Source: Nemophila menziesii
Lineage: Eukaryota > Streptophyta > Magnoliopsida > Boraginales > Hydrophyllaceae
Assembly: GCA_029959085.1 (NCBI GenBank)
Contig: JARWIR010000002.1
Span: 45,194,233 to 45,258,232, forward strand
Reading direction: 5' to 3'
Length of the DNA: 64,000 bases
Notes under the pieces: model-generated
The model's input: the letters and a program-made list of their open reading frames with translations, nothing else
Database searches by the model: none
What the model was told of the DNA's origin: nothing
Program-made: the position numbers and the translations under genes
Shown: positions 48,150 through 60,379 of the stretch, in pieces
Numbering within the stretch: position 1 is the first letter of the stretch
Layout of the letters: each line of letters begins with the position of its first letter

Positions 48150-49640
48150 TTGTTAAAATTGTAGAGTATTCCAATAGTGTAAGACTCAAAAGATAAATTA
48201 AGGAAAAATAGTGAGCCCTAAACCTCTCATTACTATAGTTGTGGATACTAAAGCCACTTATTAAATACATGACCGAGAAAAAGTCCATCAGAATTGATGT
48301 GATTGTCTTTCGGGGGAATTGGATCCTAAAAAGTAGAAACGATATATCTATTCAAATTTTACCAGCGAGTAAACAAGTTATTAATGTACATATATCTATA
48401 AGATCATATAGCCCTTGTATTTAATATGCAGTATATGTAAATCCATAGACGTGGATACTATGGAACGCTATAGAGACAAGTTAGAGTAACATACATGTAC
48501 TGTGAATTATGACTTGAGATTTAATCAGATTAATTTCATTGAGGACAAGACGTGAGGTACTCCAGAAGCAGATAGACACATGAGAAAATTTGAGAGATAG
48601 AGAAAACTTTAATGTTTTGGTGAAGATTGACATAGAGTGATTCGTGGAACTTAGGGATGAAATAAATGAAGCAACATGATAAAGCCTACGGAAATGACAG
48701 TTGGTGAGAGACGTTTCAAGACATAAAGGTTCATCAACTCCCCACACTCATTTACACCACCTTCGGATTATTATCAAGATTGCTCCTCTACCATTTAACA
48801 ATATAAAACGGCATCAAATCTGTTTAAAAGTAGCTTGGTATCCGACGAAGGATTCCGAGATTTCGTACGGAGCAAATGGGAGGAGTACACTTGGAGAATA
48901 TTTAGAGAAAATGAGACGTAATTTATTGGCTTGGAAACATGATAATTTTGGGTATATATTCCACAAGAAAAAAACCATTGACCCATATGGCAGGGATCCA
49001 AAATATATCACTAATTTTAGACGACTCCCTATTGAAATTGGAGGCTAGGCGAAGTAAGGAATATGAGAGTCTTCTCGAGTAAGAGGAAAAGCGCTAGTGC
49101 CAGTAAACGCAATCATGTTGGATTCATTTAGGAGACAAAAATACCAGATTTTATCATTTGACCATGTTAGTCCAAAAAGACAAGGCGGGGCGGCCGCAGA
49201 TCAAGAACAACAATAATGAAAGGCTTGAGGACGAAGATAATCAGAGAACATAGGTGAAGGAATTTTTTAGCACATTTTCTCGCTAGATGACACCATATTA
49301 TGGTTATTTTCACGTCTTAATATGCCTACTTTAAAATCGGTTTACACATCCTGATTTTATGTGGAGGGTTACATCCCGAGAGAGGTCATGGGCACATCCA
49401 TACAATTAGCTTGTAGGTAGAAAGTCCAGAGTTCATCACATAATTTTGACCAATAAGCCTTATTAATATGTGTTACAAGAGTTGTATAAAAGTATTGGAT
49501 AATCAGTTTCGTCAAATGCTAGCATAACTGATAGGCCCATATAATAGAAGTTTTTTCCCAAATTTCCGGCGATCGACAACATCGTGCTAGTTAGTGAATC
49601 AGGTTATCTTATGAGGAACAAATAGGTCAGAATCTACCAG
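48150..49640 (+). pseudogene. LINE ORF2 remnant, copy X2
   Basis: Endonuclease start SPKPLITIVVDTKAT at about 48213-48257, matching HKPDIKIMVVVETKV of block Z; the catalytic glutamate is aspartate here (48244-48246). Then WDP-type and helix segments in broken frames, the linker open at 48701-49048 (KVAWYPTKDSEISYGANG, LLAWKHDNFGYIF), and the RT piece near 49506-49600 (IGPYNRSFFPN-like, then frame-shifted DNIVLVSE). Compared with X1, 150 bases of RT (X1 747-896, the KVLGDGQSL part) are missing at 49373/49374. Dead and truncated before YADD. Confidence 0.82.
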
Positions 49641-51257
49641 TTAGTGTTATTGAAGTAAATGTGACTGGTTTGAGTAAATTAATATGTTTAAGTGAGGTGC
49701 TGAATTTGTAAGCATAAACTTGGTTGAATAACAAGTAATAATAATTAGAGAAAAGATAAACTTTAGTAATGGTTTAGTTCAAAATTTTCTTGTGATAACA
49801 TGCCGATCCTTTGATTACAATGATTATACATGTATATAGACACTACTAAGACCACATTTACTCCCATGATCTCTTGCATGGTTGCAACGTTTCGATAAGT
49901 ACTCTTTTGATTCTTGAGGAGCATGCTTCCGGATTATGGTCACATCTGAAACCGATAATGGTCACGTCATTTAACCGTGGATCACGAGATGGTTGATTAT
50001 TATAAGGATCGTGGCTTGGTATTGCCTACTCCTTGAGTAGACCGAATATACTCCACAAAATCTTCTTATTACTACTTGTCCTTCATAATTATTGAGGTAT
50101 TGTATGGATGATTTTTCACGAGCTACCCCTTTACTTGCACCTGAGGTCTAGCTGACATTCTCTCCCTATAAACTACCAATTTAATTTTGTAATTTCCTCA
50201 GGGAGATACTAAAATTTTATGGTTCATGTCTAGATTAATTTTTCATCTCGTCTGTCCACTGAAAAAGACGATTATTTGAGATTCCTTAACTCACGTGGAA
50301 GTTTCCATGTCTAGATTATTCGATAATTCTTCTATACATGACTCGATCCTTTATTTCCACTTTGTTTATAGTTTGAAATACTGATTTACATTCACTTACT
50401 GCGAAAACTGTTCCAAAATCAAAACATCTCAACGAGAAAAATTCCGCTTCGGGTAGCTTGGATACCTTTGTTTTTATTCGCGTTTCTCATTTTCTGTAAC
50501 ATGGATAGGGCAACTTGACAAGAATGCTACATAAATTTATTAACGAGGTGTCTCCGACAGAACATGAGTGTATCCCAAAGGGGATGTGACATGATTATAT
50601 GCTTGATGCGCCATTTGGATAAATCGAGAGGAGCTCCATCACCCAAGAACTTTATGGAGGTTATTTTACCTCTTCTCAAGAGGATTGCATCTCCCTTATT
50701 GTTTATTTTCCTTGAGAGGGAAGAGAGCAAAGAGGATGTTTCACTAACCATCTGACAAGATCACTAGTTGCGTCAAGATCATCTCCCGCCGCTTCATCTT
50801 CAAATCACGTGTCTCCTTCATTGATATCTTCATTTCTTTCTCTACCTCATATTACTTTAGAGAATACTTCTTTAGGGGTGTATTTGGTTCGAGATTTCAT
50901 AAAAGGTATTGAATTGTTCTTTTCTATCTCACATGTTTTCTTTATACATTTCTTCAATAATTTTATGTTTTTAGTTGTCGGTCTATTCGACCCTCGTGTC
51001 CCTAGTAGAGATTGTGGTTTCCGAATTGGAAGGCATGGTGGATGGTGTCTTCCCTCAAGGTGTGATTAATAAACCAACATTCGAGTGTGCCACTACACTT
51101 AAGTGTACGAGTTGTTAACAAGTAATAAATAGGTAAGGAAGGAGGTGTATCGTTCTCCACAAATACTATAAGGTATGGAAATGTAGCGGACCCGAGTTGC
51201 ATTTACAAAAGATAAATGGATATTTGTTTGTTTTTGTGAGACGAGGGACTAAAAATC

Positions 51258-51348
51258 AATAATAATAATAATAATAATAATAATATTAATAATAATAATA
51301 ATATTATTATTATTAATAATAATAATAATAATAATATTAATAATAACA
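51258..51348. repeat. (AAT/ATT)n microsatellite, X copy 2
   Basis: About 91 bases of AAT units with an internal switch to ATT (AATATTATTATTATTAATAA) that creates a small palindrome, absent in the X1 tract at 2801-2907. Confidence 0.95.
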
Positions 51349-54300
51349 ATTAAAATGAAAAGAACGATAATATAAGTAAAGGGGATGGATTGCAAATATA
51401 TTAAGAATATAGCGAGGGAATACGCAAGTAATCATCGCTTGTTCTGGTTGTCCACTTTATTACTTTAAGGGAGAATTTAGTTCTACGCAATAGTTGGGAT
51501 TCAATTCTCTCTCTAAATCCTTTCTGGGTTGATAGGAAGCTACCAAACACCACTAGATACCTTTTATGAGCTTACCTTACTAGTGATGGTAGACGCCTAA
51601 GGTTCTTACCTTAACGACTATCTGGTTACTCATGACCTCCCGGTTAACTAATGAACACTAGACTCTTATGTGTTGTTTTGCGTAACCGAACCTCTCTTTA
51701 GGGAAAAAGTCATAATTACTAAGGTCGAATCACTACTTGTCTAGAGTAAGGGCTGAAAATTTAATGGTCTAACATATAACCAAAACATAAAAACAAAATT
51801 CATTTCAATATATTAATCCCAAAATGCAACACATTGTAGTACTCGGAAGTTAGTTTCATATATTAAGCATTATCAAGCTATGAGATAATTGGTTCATAGT
51901 AAAAATAGTAAAAAATGTATGATATTGCTAAAATCCTGTTTTAAAAAAAAAATTAAGGTTTATTCGAGGAATCGATAATAAACAGTGAAGGTTAGAGGTG
52001 GAATGGTGCCGAAAATGGCTTATTCTTCCTTTAGCTCCAAGCGTGTCAAATTACATATATTAAATTCCCCAAAAAAATTTTAGGAAGTGTGGTCCCTATT
52101 TAAGTGGCTAAAATCAACCAAAAAATGTTTTCACCAAACATAGATAGGTTCGAGGCACCGTGGAAGCAATATCATTTAATTTGTCATCTTAACTCTGAAT
52201 TGTGAACCGCCAACTCTCACGTGCTCCTAACTTAAAGTACAATCATAAGCCCAAGGGCTTGCTTAGAATCCTAGCTTAACGCGTGTGGTGACTCCATTAA
52301 GTCGACTTCAAATTTTTGTAGGTAAATGCTTGTGATCTTTCATGGTGGTTTTTTTATCTTTTCACTACTTGACTTGGGGGGTTGCCTTGACTTCTTGACT
52401 TATATGCATCATCGAGGGGTCTTTTATAAACCATGAACCTAAGAGTTTCAGTTTTAGCACACAATTAATGCACAAAATCTCTACTAGTTACAAAATATTC
52501 AAAAGTAGATAAGAAATAAAAATATATCAAATATTAGGGAATAATCCCCAAATAGATCCAAAAACCCCCTAAGAAGCTGTCTCGTGGTGCAATTAATCTA
52601 TCACAAAACGTGATTCATCAAGACCCTGAAATCATAGATTTGTCGTCCAAGAAAATAAAAACTAAACTAGGGTCCTAAGTCCAACTAATCATCGAAGTAT
52701 AAGGCATAGAGAACGATCCTAAAACAATACCTAAATATGTCTCATGAAATAATGCCTAAGAATTAATCTACAAGTATACAAATCATACAGATAATCAACA
52801 CAATAATATTATCAGGTACAATTAGTTTCACAATGCAAGAAGAGATCGTTTTTACTTATTTCAAAACGGTGGACATAGGTTGTTCTCAGTCCTTTCACGT
52901 GATCTAATGGTCAACTCAACTACTCCCAACCTGTTCAATCGTTACTAAACAATATAACTATCAATCTTGAGGTCTTAAGATGTAGCGTTGGCTTAAGGTA
53001 GGGTGTGGTCTATTTGGGTAATTATGAGTGGGTTGTTGACCCTCTCCTCACTATCCATCAACTAATCGTCCTAGAGCTTGATTTTACGCTCATAATCATG
53101 CTCACTAAACCTACCTGATGTTAAATCGAAGCATCCCCAAGTTCCAAACCAATCATGAATGTACTATACAAGTTTTTTTATTGTTTTCATATATTTTTCT
53201 TTCTTTTTCGTAAGTTAAACATGAATTATTTTTTATGAGTCCTCGTGTTAAATTATTTTCTTTTAATTCTCTTTTTCTTTGTATTTTATTTTCTTTTCAA
53301 ATCTTTTTTCTTACTAATCTGGTAAGTATTACAAATAAGCGCACAATGATAAATCACAAAATAAATATCTAACCTCCCAATGTATCTCATGATCATGTAC
53401 CCATCACCCAAAACTCGAGCTCACAAACACTATTCCTAAACATTTGACTCGATGGCGGGTCATATGGTTGAGTCCTAAAACTAAAGGGTAAAGTCTTATA
53501 ATGCAGCTATCACAGAAAAGGATAAAAGGTTAGAACGAGGCTATGAAGAATATATCAATTAAATTCGGTTAGCAAGCTAAAAGTAAACAAAGGGATAATA
53601 ATGAAACACCTCAATCATTTTTCTAATTGTATGGTCTCGTTATTCTTTTGCTTTTAATGCATATGTTAATTGGTTTTTCGACTAGGTTGAACCTCACATT
53701 CAAACACCTCTCATCCCCACATCGTTTAAACTTATCTTCTAATCATTGATTACTAATTAGTTCTATCTACAATTACGTGTTTTCATATTTGTACTTTATT
53801 TACATCATAAACAATTCACAATGACTACTTCTTATCTATCATTAACTTGTATAAAGCATGTTTTTCAGGTTTGTTTTCTAAGTCCCACACCTATTTATTA
53901 TACGATTTTTTTTTGTATTTTTCATTTTCTTAATGACAATAAGAAAATTAACTAATTAAGAAAGCAATAACCAAAAATAAATTTAACTGAGTTAACTAAT
54001 TTTGTGGTTGTTTTCTTGTTATATATATTAGAAATACCTTGTATCTAAAGATATGGCAATATATACACTTTTTTATTTTAATAGAATCCGGTAATTACAA
54101 ATGTATTTTATTTGTGCAAATAGAAAAAAGAAAATGTGTGCATTGTACAAGCTACCTTCCAATTTTGTTGGTTTCAGAGGAGACATCCTTGATGGGCGGT
54201 AGTATTTAACATATTAATAATAAAACAAATTATATCAACATTTAAAGGTTTGGTTTTATTTTTTAATATGTCTCGGGTATGTTAAAACTTACCAAACAGG

Positions 54301-56851
54301 TAAGTTAAATGGAATTTAACTTGTAGTGCAAACTAACTAAAGATTTTGTATGTCAAACATAATTTAACTGGTAAGAAAATAATTATTCGGGTATGTTAGA
54401 ATTTCATATACTAAACAGGTATATAACTATAATTTAGGGACCATTTCGCAAATATTTAAACTATCTAATAATATTCAACAAAACATTATGTTGAGTATGA
54501 GCATAGGTTGTATTAAGAAATGCGTCAAGATCTCTTCTATCTTCATCTAAAGCAGGATGACCTAGAAAATTCTAGATATATCTTGTAAAATAAACATTAT
54601 AATCAAATTACAGGGAAATAAAGTGAAAAAATTAAAAATTAACTTCAATATGTTGTGTTAACGTTGTTATAAAAGTAGAGGTTGTAACAAACGTAATAAA
54701 CATATAATCAGAAAAACAACAAAACAAAAATAATATTTCTCCACCTATAATCCAAAAAAGTTACAAGACAGCTAGAATACAAAATGCTACCTAAAAACTA
54801 TGTTTGAGCTGAGGATAGTATATGATAGCTACATGTGTTCTATATAACAGAGTTGTAAATTAGATATCTAAATCGGCCTTGAAAGAAAGGTAATTCATAG
54901 TTCAGTGTTATGTCCTTGAAGAAGGGTATTCAATTTAGACATTTGAAGAAGAGCATTCAAATCTATTTGAAGAAGGAATTTTTAAAGTAAAAATAACTAC
55001 ATGTATGAAAGAGAGATGTGCTTCATTGGAATTAGATGTAAATCCCTGTAGCTACTCTCGTTCAAAAAAGAGAAGTAAGATTTTCAAAGCCTTCACTGAG
55101 TTGTGTACTTGCGTGTGTTGTGTGGGTGTGATGAGAAAGTAATTTTTCTATAATAGTCGCCGATGAGAATTTTTATTTTTTGTTCCAATTGGTGAGATTG
55201 GTTGTGTTGTGTATGTGAGTGTGTGATGAGTATTTTTTTATTTATCTAATTTTAATGATGAGCGTTTATTGGAGTTTTTTCTAGTGATTTCTTTTTTAGC
55301 AACATATATATCTTGTAGTTATTTCACAAATATTTAAATAGAGTTGAATATTTTATTTTTATTTTTAGGTGGAAGTTGTACTTAACGCTCTCCAAAATGA
55401 AAGAACATAATGTTGATCTGTTTTCATAGTTACAACATAAAATTTATATTTCTAAATACCATTTTAATATGGTATATATTAATTCACTTGGTGGAGTTAT
55501 GACCACCCACAAAGCCCAGCAATCTATATTTCTTTTTTTATATAAAATAAGTGTATTTCGTTGTTACAGCTTGTTTAGCTCTCATTAGTATGATCTGTAA
55601 AAATAAATGAAAATTTGAGCTCCAAAAAGAGTGACATCCGCCATCCAAATATTGACAGCTGAATCTTCGCCCATTTTCATGTGTTTCCATTGATCACTAA
55701 GGTATTGAGTTGTTTGCAAGAAATGCCTTCCATCGGTCTAAAGTAAGGCTTAGTTTAGTGTAATAAGTGCCAAACCTACACAATGATTGAAATTGGAAGA
55801 TAAAAATTAGCAAAAATACTCGTGTTGAATATTAACATTTCACCAACTAAACTCATTAATGCTTCTACAAAGTAATGTTATCCAATAACTGAAGGTACCA
55901 AACATTCAGTATTTACCAAGATGAAAAATAGCTGATGATAGTCTACAGTCTATTAAATTTATACTTGTATAACGAAATCTCATTTCTTGACCAAAACTTC
56001 TTATTGCAGTTGACCCTGGAATTATTTTGTAAACTCCAATTAATCGAGAGAGTTTATGTGCTTATGGTATTTAACATCGATGTAACCACACAAAATTGAA
56101 ATTACATAATTAAAACCAAAAAAACCTAAATCTCACCCATATTCTTTTTGTTAGGTTCCGTAATCCCTTCATGAACTCTATTTTTCAGAATTTTAGTAGC
56201 AGCCACAGTAGTTTTAATAATTGAAGTTTCAGCTTCCTGAATTTAAAAAAATAATAATTAAGATCCATCCCCAAGCCTTTAAATCCAGATAATTCAGCTC
56301 CCTTGCTTTTTGTTTCTGCTCTCAAACGACCTCCAGAAGTTGTGAGTTTTAATTTTCACAACAACAGTATTTATGTGATTATAAAGTGCCCACAATAGTA
56401 TTACCAATAAAAATTCTTGTTTGGTCCCAAATGCCTCCACCCAGCCACCGTAGTGCTTTTAATTATCTTTTTGGCCCCTATAATTTTTGAGTTTTGGGGT
56501 TAACCCCTAAAAATTTATCCCCTAATATGTCAACTCTCCGAGCTTCTCTGATCAGCCCGAAAAATGTCTATAACTGCAGCATATGCGTGTGTATGAACTA
56601 CAGGGTCTGTATGTTTCAATTTTCCACGTCTCAAGTCCTCATTAACTCTACAAACCAGACCACTTAAATTACACATGTAACACACATAAAACAAACAAAA
56701 AACACTAATTTTGTATAATTAAAACACTACTTCCATAGGTTTCTGTTATAACTTCCTCCGCCTCAACATGGTCGATTGTATAATTAATTAATTAATATTC
56801 ATATTCAAATTTTCAAAAAAATAGAAACTACCTCTATGAGCAAAAGAATTT

Positions 56852-57019
56852 TTAAGTACTAACGGAAACCGAACCCAAATTATGGCCTTTGTCGGCTTCT
56901 TCTTTGTAAAACAAATATCCTTCATCTTCTTTACCAAGTTTGCAGTAAGCCTCCATTTTAGGGGTATATAAGTCTTTTCTAGTCAGCTTCATCTCATGCA
57001 AATCCACCACTTTAATCAT
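56852..57019 (-). CDS. Hypothetical 55-residue protein, X copy 2
   Basis: Second copy of the frame at 8432-8599: ATG at 57019, same stop, one silent difference and one E-to-G change (DEGYLFYKEE). The hydrophobic extension upstream of the ATG is altered here, which argues against it being a signal peptide. Unrecognised; could be chance. Confidence 0.25.
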   Translation of the reverse strand: MIKVVDLHEMKLTRKDLYTPKMEAYCKLGKEDEGYLFYKEEADKGHNLGSVSVST

Positions 57020-57263
57020 ACTCAAACAAACAATAATATGGAAACTAAAAGTTAGAACAAGCTTTCTTTACAAATTTAATTCTTCACCAAAAGCATAACT
57101 TGAGAAATATTTATTTAGTAATAACTTCCAAATCTCTCACAGGGTCCACAATGTCATCAACATGAATAATATCTGGATCTTCAAATGCATCTAAAATGTA
57201 TAAAAAATAACTGACTAGCAATTACTTTAAGATAGATGATGAAGACACATTGAAATTTATAAA

Positions 57264-57490
57264 CTCAATATTTTAATTTAGTTTACTCAATATTCTTGCG
57301 TTAATAGTTATAAACTCAAAACTAAAACAAAAATCTCTATTTTTATTTACATTTGAATTATTCTACTTTGTAAATGAACATTTAAGTCTAATCTAGGAAT
57401 CCATGTGGAGACGTAAACCATGTATTATCTATTACTTGAAACGACCCATACACTTTAGTCGCTTCTCTTCTTTGGTGTTGAATTTATATC
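57264..57490. other. Unique junction sequence, no gene
   Basis: AT-rich DNA between the right edge of block X2 and the start of recognisable LINE RT sequence. No match elsewhere in the window and no frame of note. Confidence 0.5.
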
Positions 57491-57499
57491 ACACTCTAG

Positions 57500-59430
57500 G
57501 AGCGAGCAATATGGGATTTTAAACCTATTTATTGTGTCAATTTTGGTTATAAGATTATTTTTGAGATCTTGGCTAATAGATTGTTGGAGAATATGGGATA
57601 CGTTGGTATCACCAAAGAAGACATAAATTATTAAAGGACACGAAATTCATGACAATATTAATGCTGCTCAATAAGTTTCTTGGTATATAAAAAAGAAACA
57701 AAATTATCTGTCAATTAAAAGCTATCAAGTTAGAGATGGCCAAGGCTATGACCAGGGCTGTGACTTTATTATTATAATTTTAAAGCGAGTAGAATTTAAC
57801 TTTGAGAAATTTAATTTATAATTGAATCTCAACTGTTTCTTTTAACCTGAATCCCAAAGGGGGACGACTACCGTGGTTTATGCCCGAACCGAGGTTACAC
57901 TAAGGTAACTTGTTGTCCTTGTTCTTGTTCTATAAATGACAGAGTCTCTAATTACAAAATTCAGAATCTAGGGAATATCTGTGCATGCCCTTATGTCACA
58001 AGCGATCAAAGGTTGATGACACTTGCGTGGTATGGATAAATTGTTTGATAAAGCTCAAGGTTGGAAGGCTCGTTTATTGTCCAGAGGAGGCAAAAAAGTT
58101 TTGATCAAAGCAATTATGTAAGCTACTATAGCCTATGCGATATCAGTCTTTTCTATTCCAACTTAATTTTGCAAGAAAATGACTAGTAAAGTGTAGAACT
58201 CTTAGTGACATTCAGTAGAACGTGATAAAAAACATTGGGTAGCATGGGAGAAATCGGCAGTGAGTCAATTATGGAGGTTTTTGAAACTTTAAACATATGA
58301 ATACAACATTATTGGCAGCCTGCTTATTCTAGAAAAACCGAACTCTTTAGTGGCCAGACTTCTAGAAGGTATTTATTTTCCTAAATCGTCTTTTATAGAT
58401 GTCAAACTACGGCAGGAAAGATCATGGTCAAGGGCACATATCCTAGATGGATAATATTTTCTCTAGGAGAATGGTATTTATTAAATTGATAACTACGAGT
58501 CTACTTATGTTTGGAGTAAACGGTGGTTAGATGTTCCATGTTTTTTAGCCAAGCCTCCGCACTCTGACGTGCAAATGATGTCCCAGCTCATACGCGATAA
58601 AAAGAATAATTGGAACAAGGAAATTCTAGATGACCTATTTCTGACCCGTATGATTTTTCAAATTATACAGATTAGCATCTTGCATAGCAATAGAGCAAAT
58701 CACTTTATTTGGCCGCTTTCGACTACAGGGGAATATTCTACTAAGAGGGGTTACCATGTGCTCTCTAACCGTGCTCAAGAGAGTGCACCGCCTCGTCAAG
58801 GGCCAACGAGGACTTCAACGCGAAGGTATGCCATCTTGTTTGGAAGTCTAATATACCTACTAAAATGTGTATTTTTTCTTATAAATGTTATAAAAATGTG
58901 CTTTTAACAGCGCATAACTTGAAACAAAGCCACTATGTGAAGAATGACAACTGTTATTGGTATCCAAAGGATACTGAGTCTATGGTTCATTTGTGTTTGT
59001 TTTGTTCCATTAGAATGCTCATATGGGCAGGGACCTTCAGATTTAGATTGATCATAACATGTATGAAAATGTTGGGTGATGGGATCTTAGTATCACCAAG
59101 TCTTTTGAGAAAGGAGTGAGGATGTTAGAGTTGTGAAACCATATGTCATGTTCATGGTTTGGAATATTTGGAAGGACTAGATAAAGCATTACGTGAAAAA
59201 ATCAACATTGACGTGCAAACAGTGATCTTTACAACTGGGAAATTAACGCAAGATGTGAACTACCTGTAAGTTAAGAAGAGACAGAGATATATGAATCTGG
59301 AAATATTATGTTTGTGTGTGATGCTTCATTTCCCATCTCGTGGAGTCTACAAGGATTGGATAATAAAAATTCATAAATCAAATGTTATTCGTCTTTCACA
59401 CCCGTATTCTTTGTTCTGTTCGTCGGCTAT
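57500..59430 (+). pseudogene. Second LINE: ORF2 RT C-terminal half, zf-RVT and start of RNase H
   Basis: A different LINE from the X/Z element. In order, across frameshifts: NFGYKIIFEILANRLLENM (RT, near 57538), HEIHDNINAAQ and IKKKQNYLSI (57640-57720), MAKAYD (57735), STVSFNLNPKGG (57828-57863), MPEP-RL-like for the usual PERGLRQGD, GWKARLLSRGGKKVLIKAIM (58057-58117), HWVAWE (58232), LLAACLF and SLVARLLEGIYFPKSSF (58308-58400). The zf-RVT region is open at 58569-58907 and 58865-59119: FIWPLSTTGEYSTKRGYHVL then VWKSNIPTKMCIFSYKCYKN. RNase H begins with VCDASFPISW at 59314-59343, holding the first catalytic Asp. About 0.4 kb of RT including YADD appears deleted. Confidence 0.85.
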
Positions 59431-59439
59431 CAAGGTATA

Positions 59440-59653
59440 ACATTACCTTTAGCAGGTAGGTGTATACCATAGCAAGGCAAGACCCATAACCAGCAAAAGC
59501 TAAAAAAGTCAACACCAGTGGTAATTTAAAAACTTGTCAGATGTGAATATAGAGACTATCTTTTCATATTTTTTGTCAATCTTACAACATATTTACAAAC
59601 TTAAAACTCATGACAAAACTATTTAAAGTACAATCTTAATATCTGTAAAAATA

Positions 59654-59688
<35 letters not shown>

Positions 59689-60120
59689 AAATAAGTAATC
59701 AACGTATTATATATTTTTAATAATTAGTATAAAAACTTAGAAGTATATGTTATTACTCTATTAGTGTTGGCAATGTTTTGAAAATTCTAATTTAACAATG
59801 AGTTTTTAAATTAATTATTTGAATTTAAGACCTTTATCCTATATTGGATCCAATATTATCATTATAACTATTAATTATATTTATAAAACATATATATGTA
59901 TCATAATACGATTAGTATTGAACCATCCAATATTGGATGAAATTACTTTTTTAATTTTTAAATCTAAGTTTAAAGACCTAAAATAAGATTAATGATGGGT
60001 ATCACCCATAAAAGCAATAACCTATGATATAGATTTGGTGGTCCGATCATACTGTTTCTTGTTCTAGGCTAATACCCAGCATTACTCCTAAAATAAAAAT
60101 CTCACTAGTCTTGCTCTAAG
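59440..60120. mobile_element. AT-rich insertion splitting the LINE RNase H domain; contains foldback-family sequence
   Basis: In RNase H of plant LINEs the first catalytic Asp and the ESD motif lie about 60 residues apart; here they are 884 bases apart (59320 and 60198-60206), so about 0.7 kb was inserted. The insert carries the words TCCTATATTGGAT (59837-59849) and CATCCAATATTGGATG (59924-59939) shared with the hairpin at 16777-16882, and a (TA)n run at 59657-59687. The exact ends and target-site duplication are not resolved. Confidence 0.55.
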
Positions 60121-60139
60121 AATGCTAAAGTCTCAACAG

Positions 60140-60306
60140 AGGCATTTTAGAAACTTGCATTATTGTTCGAGATTTGCGAGAGTCGAGGGTGACAATTGAG
60201 AGTGATTGCCTTCAAGTCATGCAATTTCTAAAGAAGAGGCTATTTATTTCTAACCCCATAATTTGTAATATTATTAAGAGTATTTATCATGGTCACCACT
60301 AGTGTG
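60140..60306 (+). pseudogene. Second LINE: RNase H C-terminal part
   Basis: One open frame reads VRDLRESRVTIESDCLQVMQ, FLKKRLFISNPIICNIIKSI then YHGHH and stop. IESDCLQV is the ESD motif (second and third catalytic acids) of the RVT_3-type RNase H at the end of plant LINE ORF2. It continues the domain that starts at 59314 and ends the + strand element; sequence of the opposite-strand LINE ORF1 follows within about 80 bases. Confidence 0.8.
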
Positions 60307-60379
60307 TGCTATCATCTATCTGGTCATGTCTAGGGCGAGCCCCTCTATCATTACCCTTTTTAGATTGTAATTCTATGTC

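Larger units (their letters stand above)
44431..48628 (+). repeat. Segmental duplication block Y, copy 3
   Basis: Closest to Y2. After a filler at about 44431-44467 it follows Y2 from about 32649 on. It alone preserves the original continuation from Y into X: DUF4283 fragment, spacer, then LINE endonuclease, running straight into block X2 at 48629. It therefore shows the ancestral order of the module. Confidence 0.9.
48629..57263 (+). repeat. Segmental duplication block X, copy 2
   Basis: Collinear with 1-8843. Indels between the copies include the 150-base loss in the LINE, different (ATT)n tracts, a 27-30-base stretch near 52092-52120 missing in X1, and scattered small changes, so this is an older event than Z1/Z2. 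The copy stops at 57263. About 7 kb right of the LINE has no recognisable gene, as in X1; its content is not described again here. Confidence 0.95.

Noticed and set aside
48701..49048. 115-codon frame as a host gene
   Set aside because: Pattern is the LINE endonuclease-RT linker (W-x-FG-x-IF) and it sits between endonuclease and RT sequence.
59657..59687. (TA)n run as replication origin or promoter
   Set aside because: Simple dinucleotide repeat within an AT-rich insertion; nothing else supports a regulatory role.
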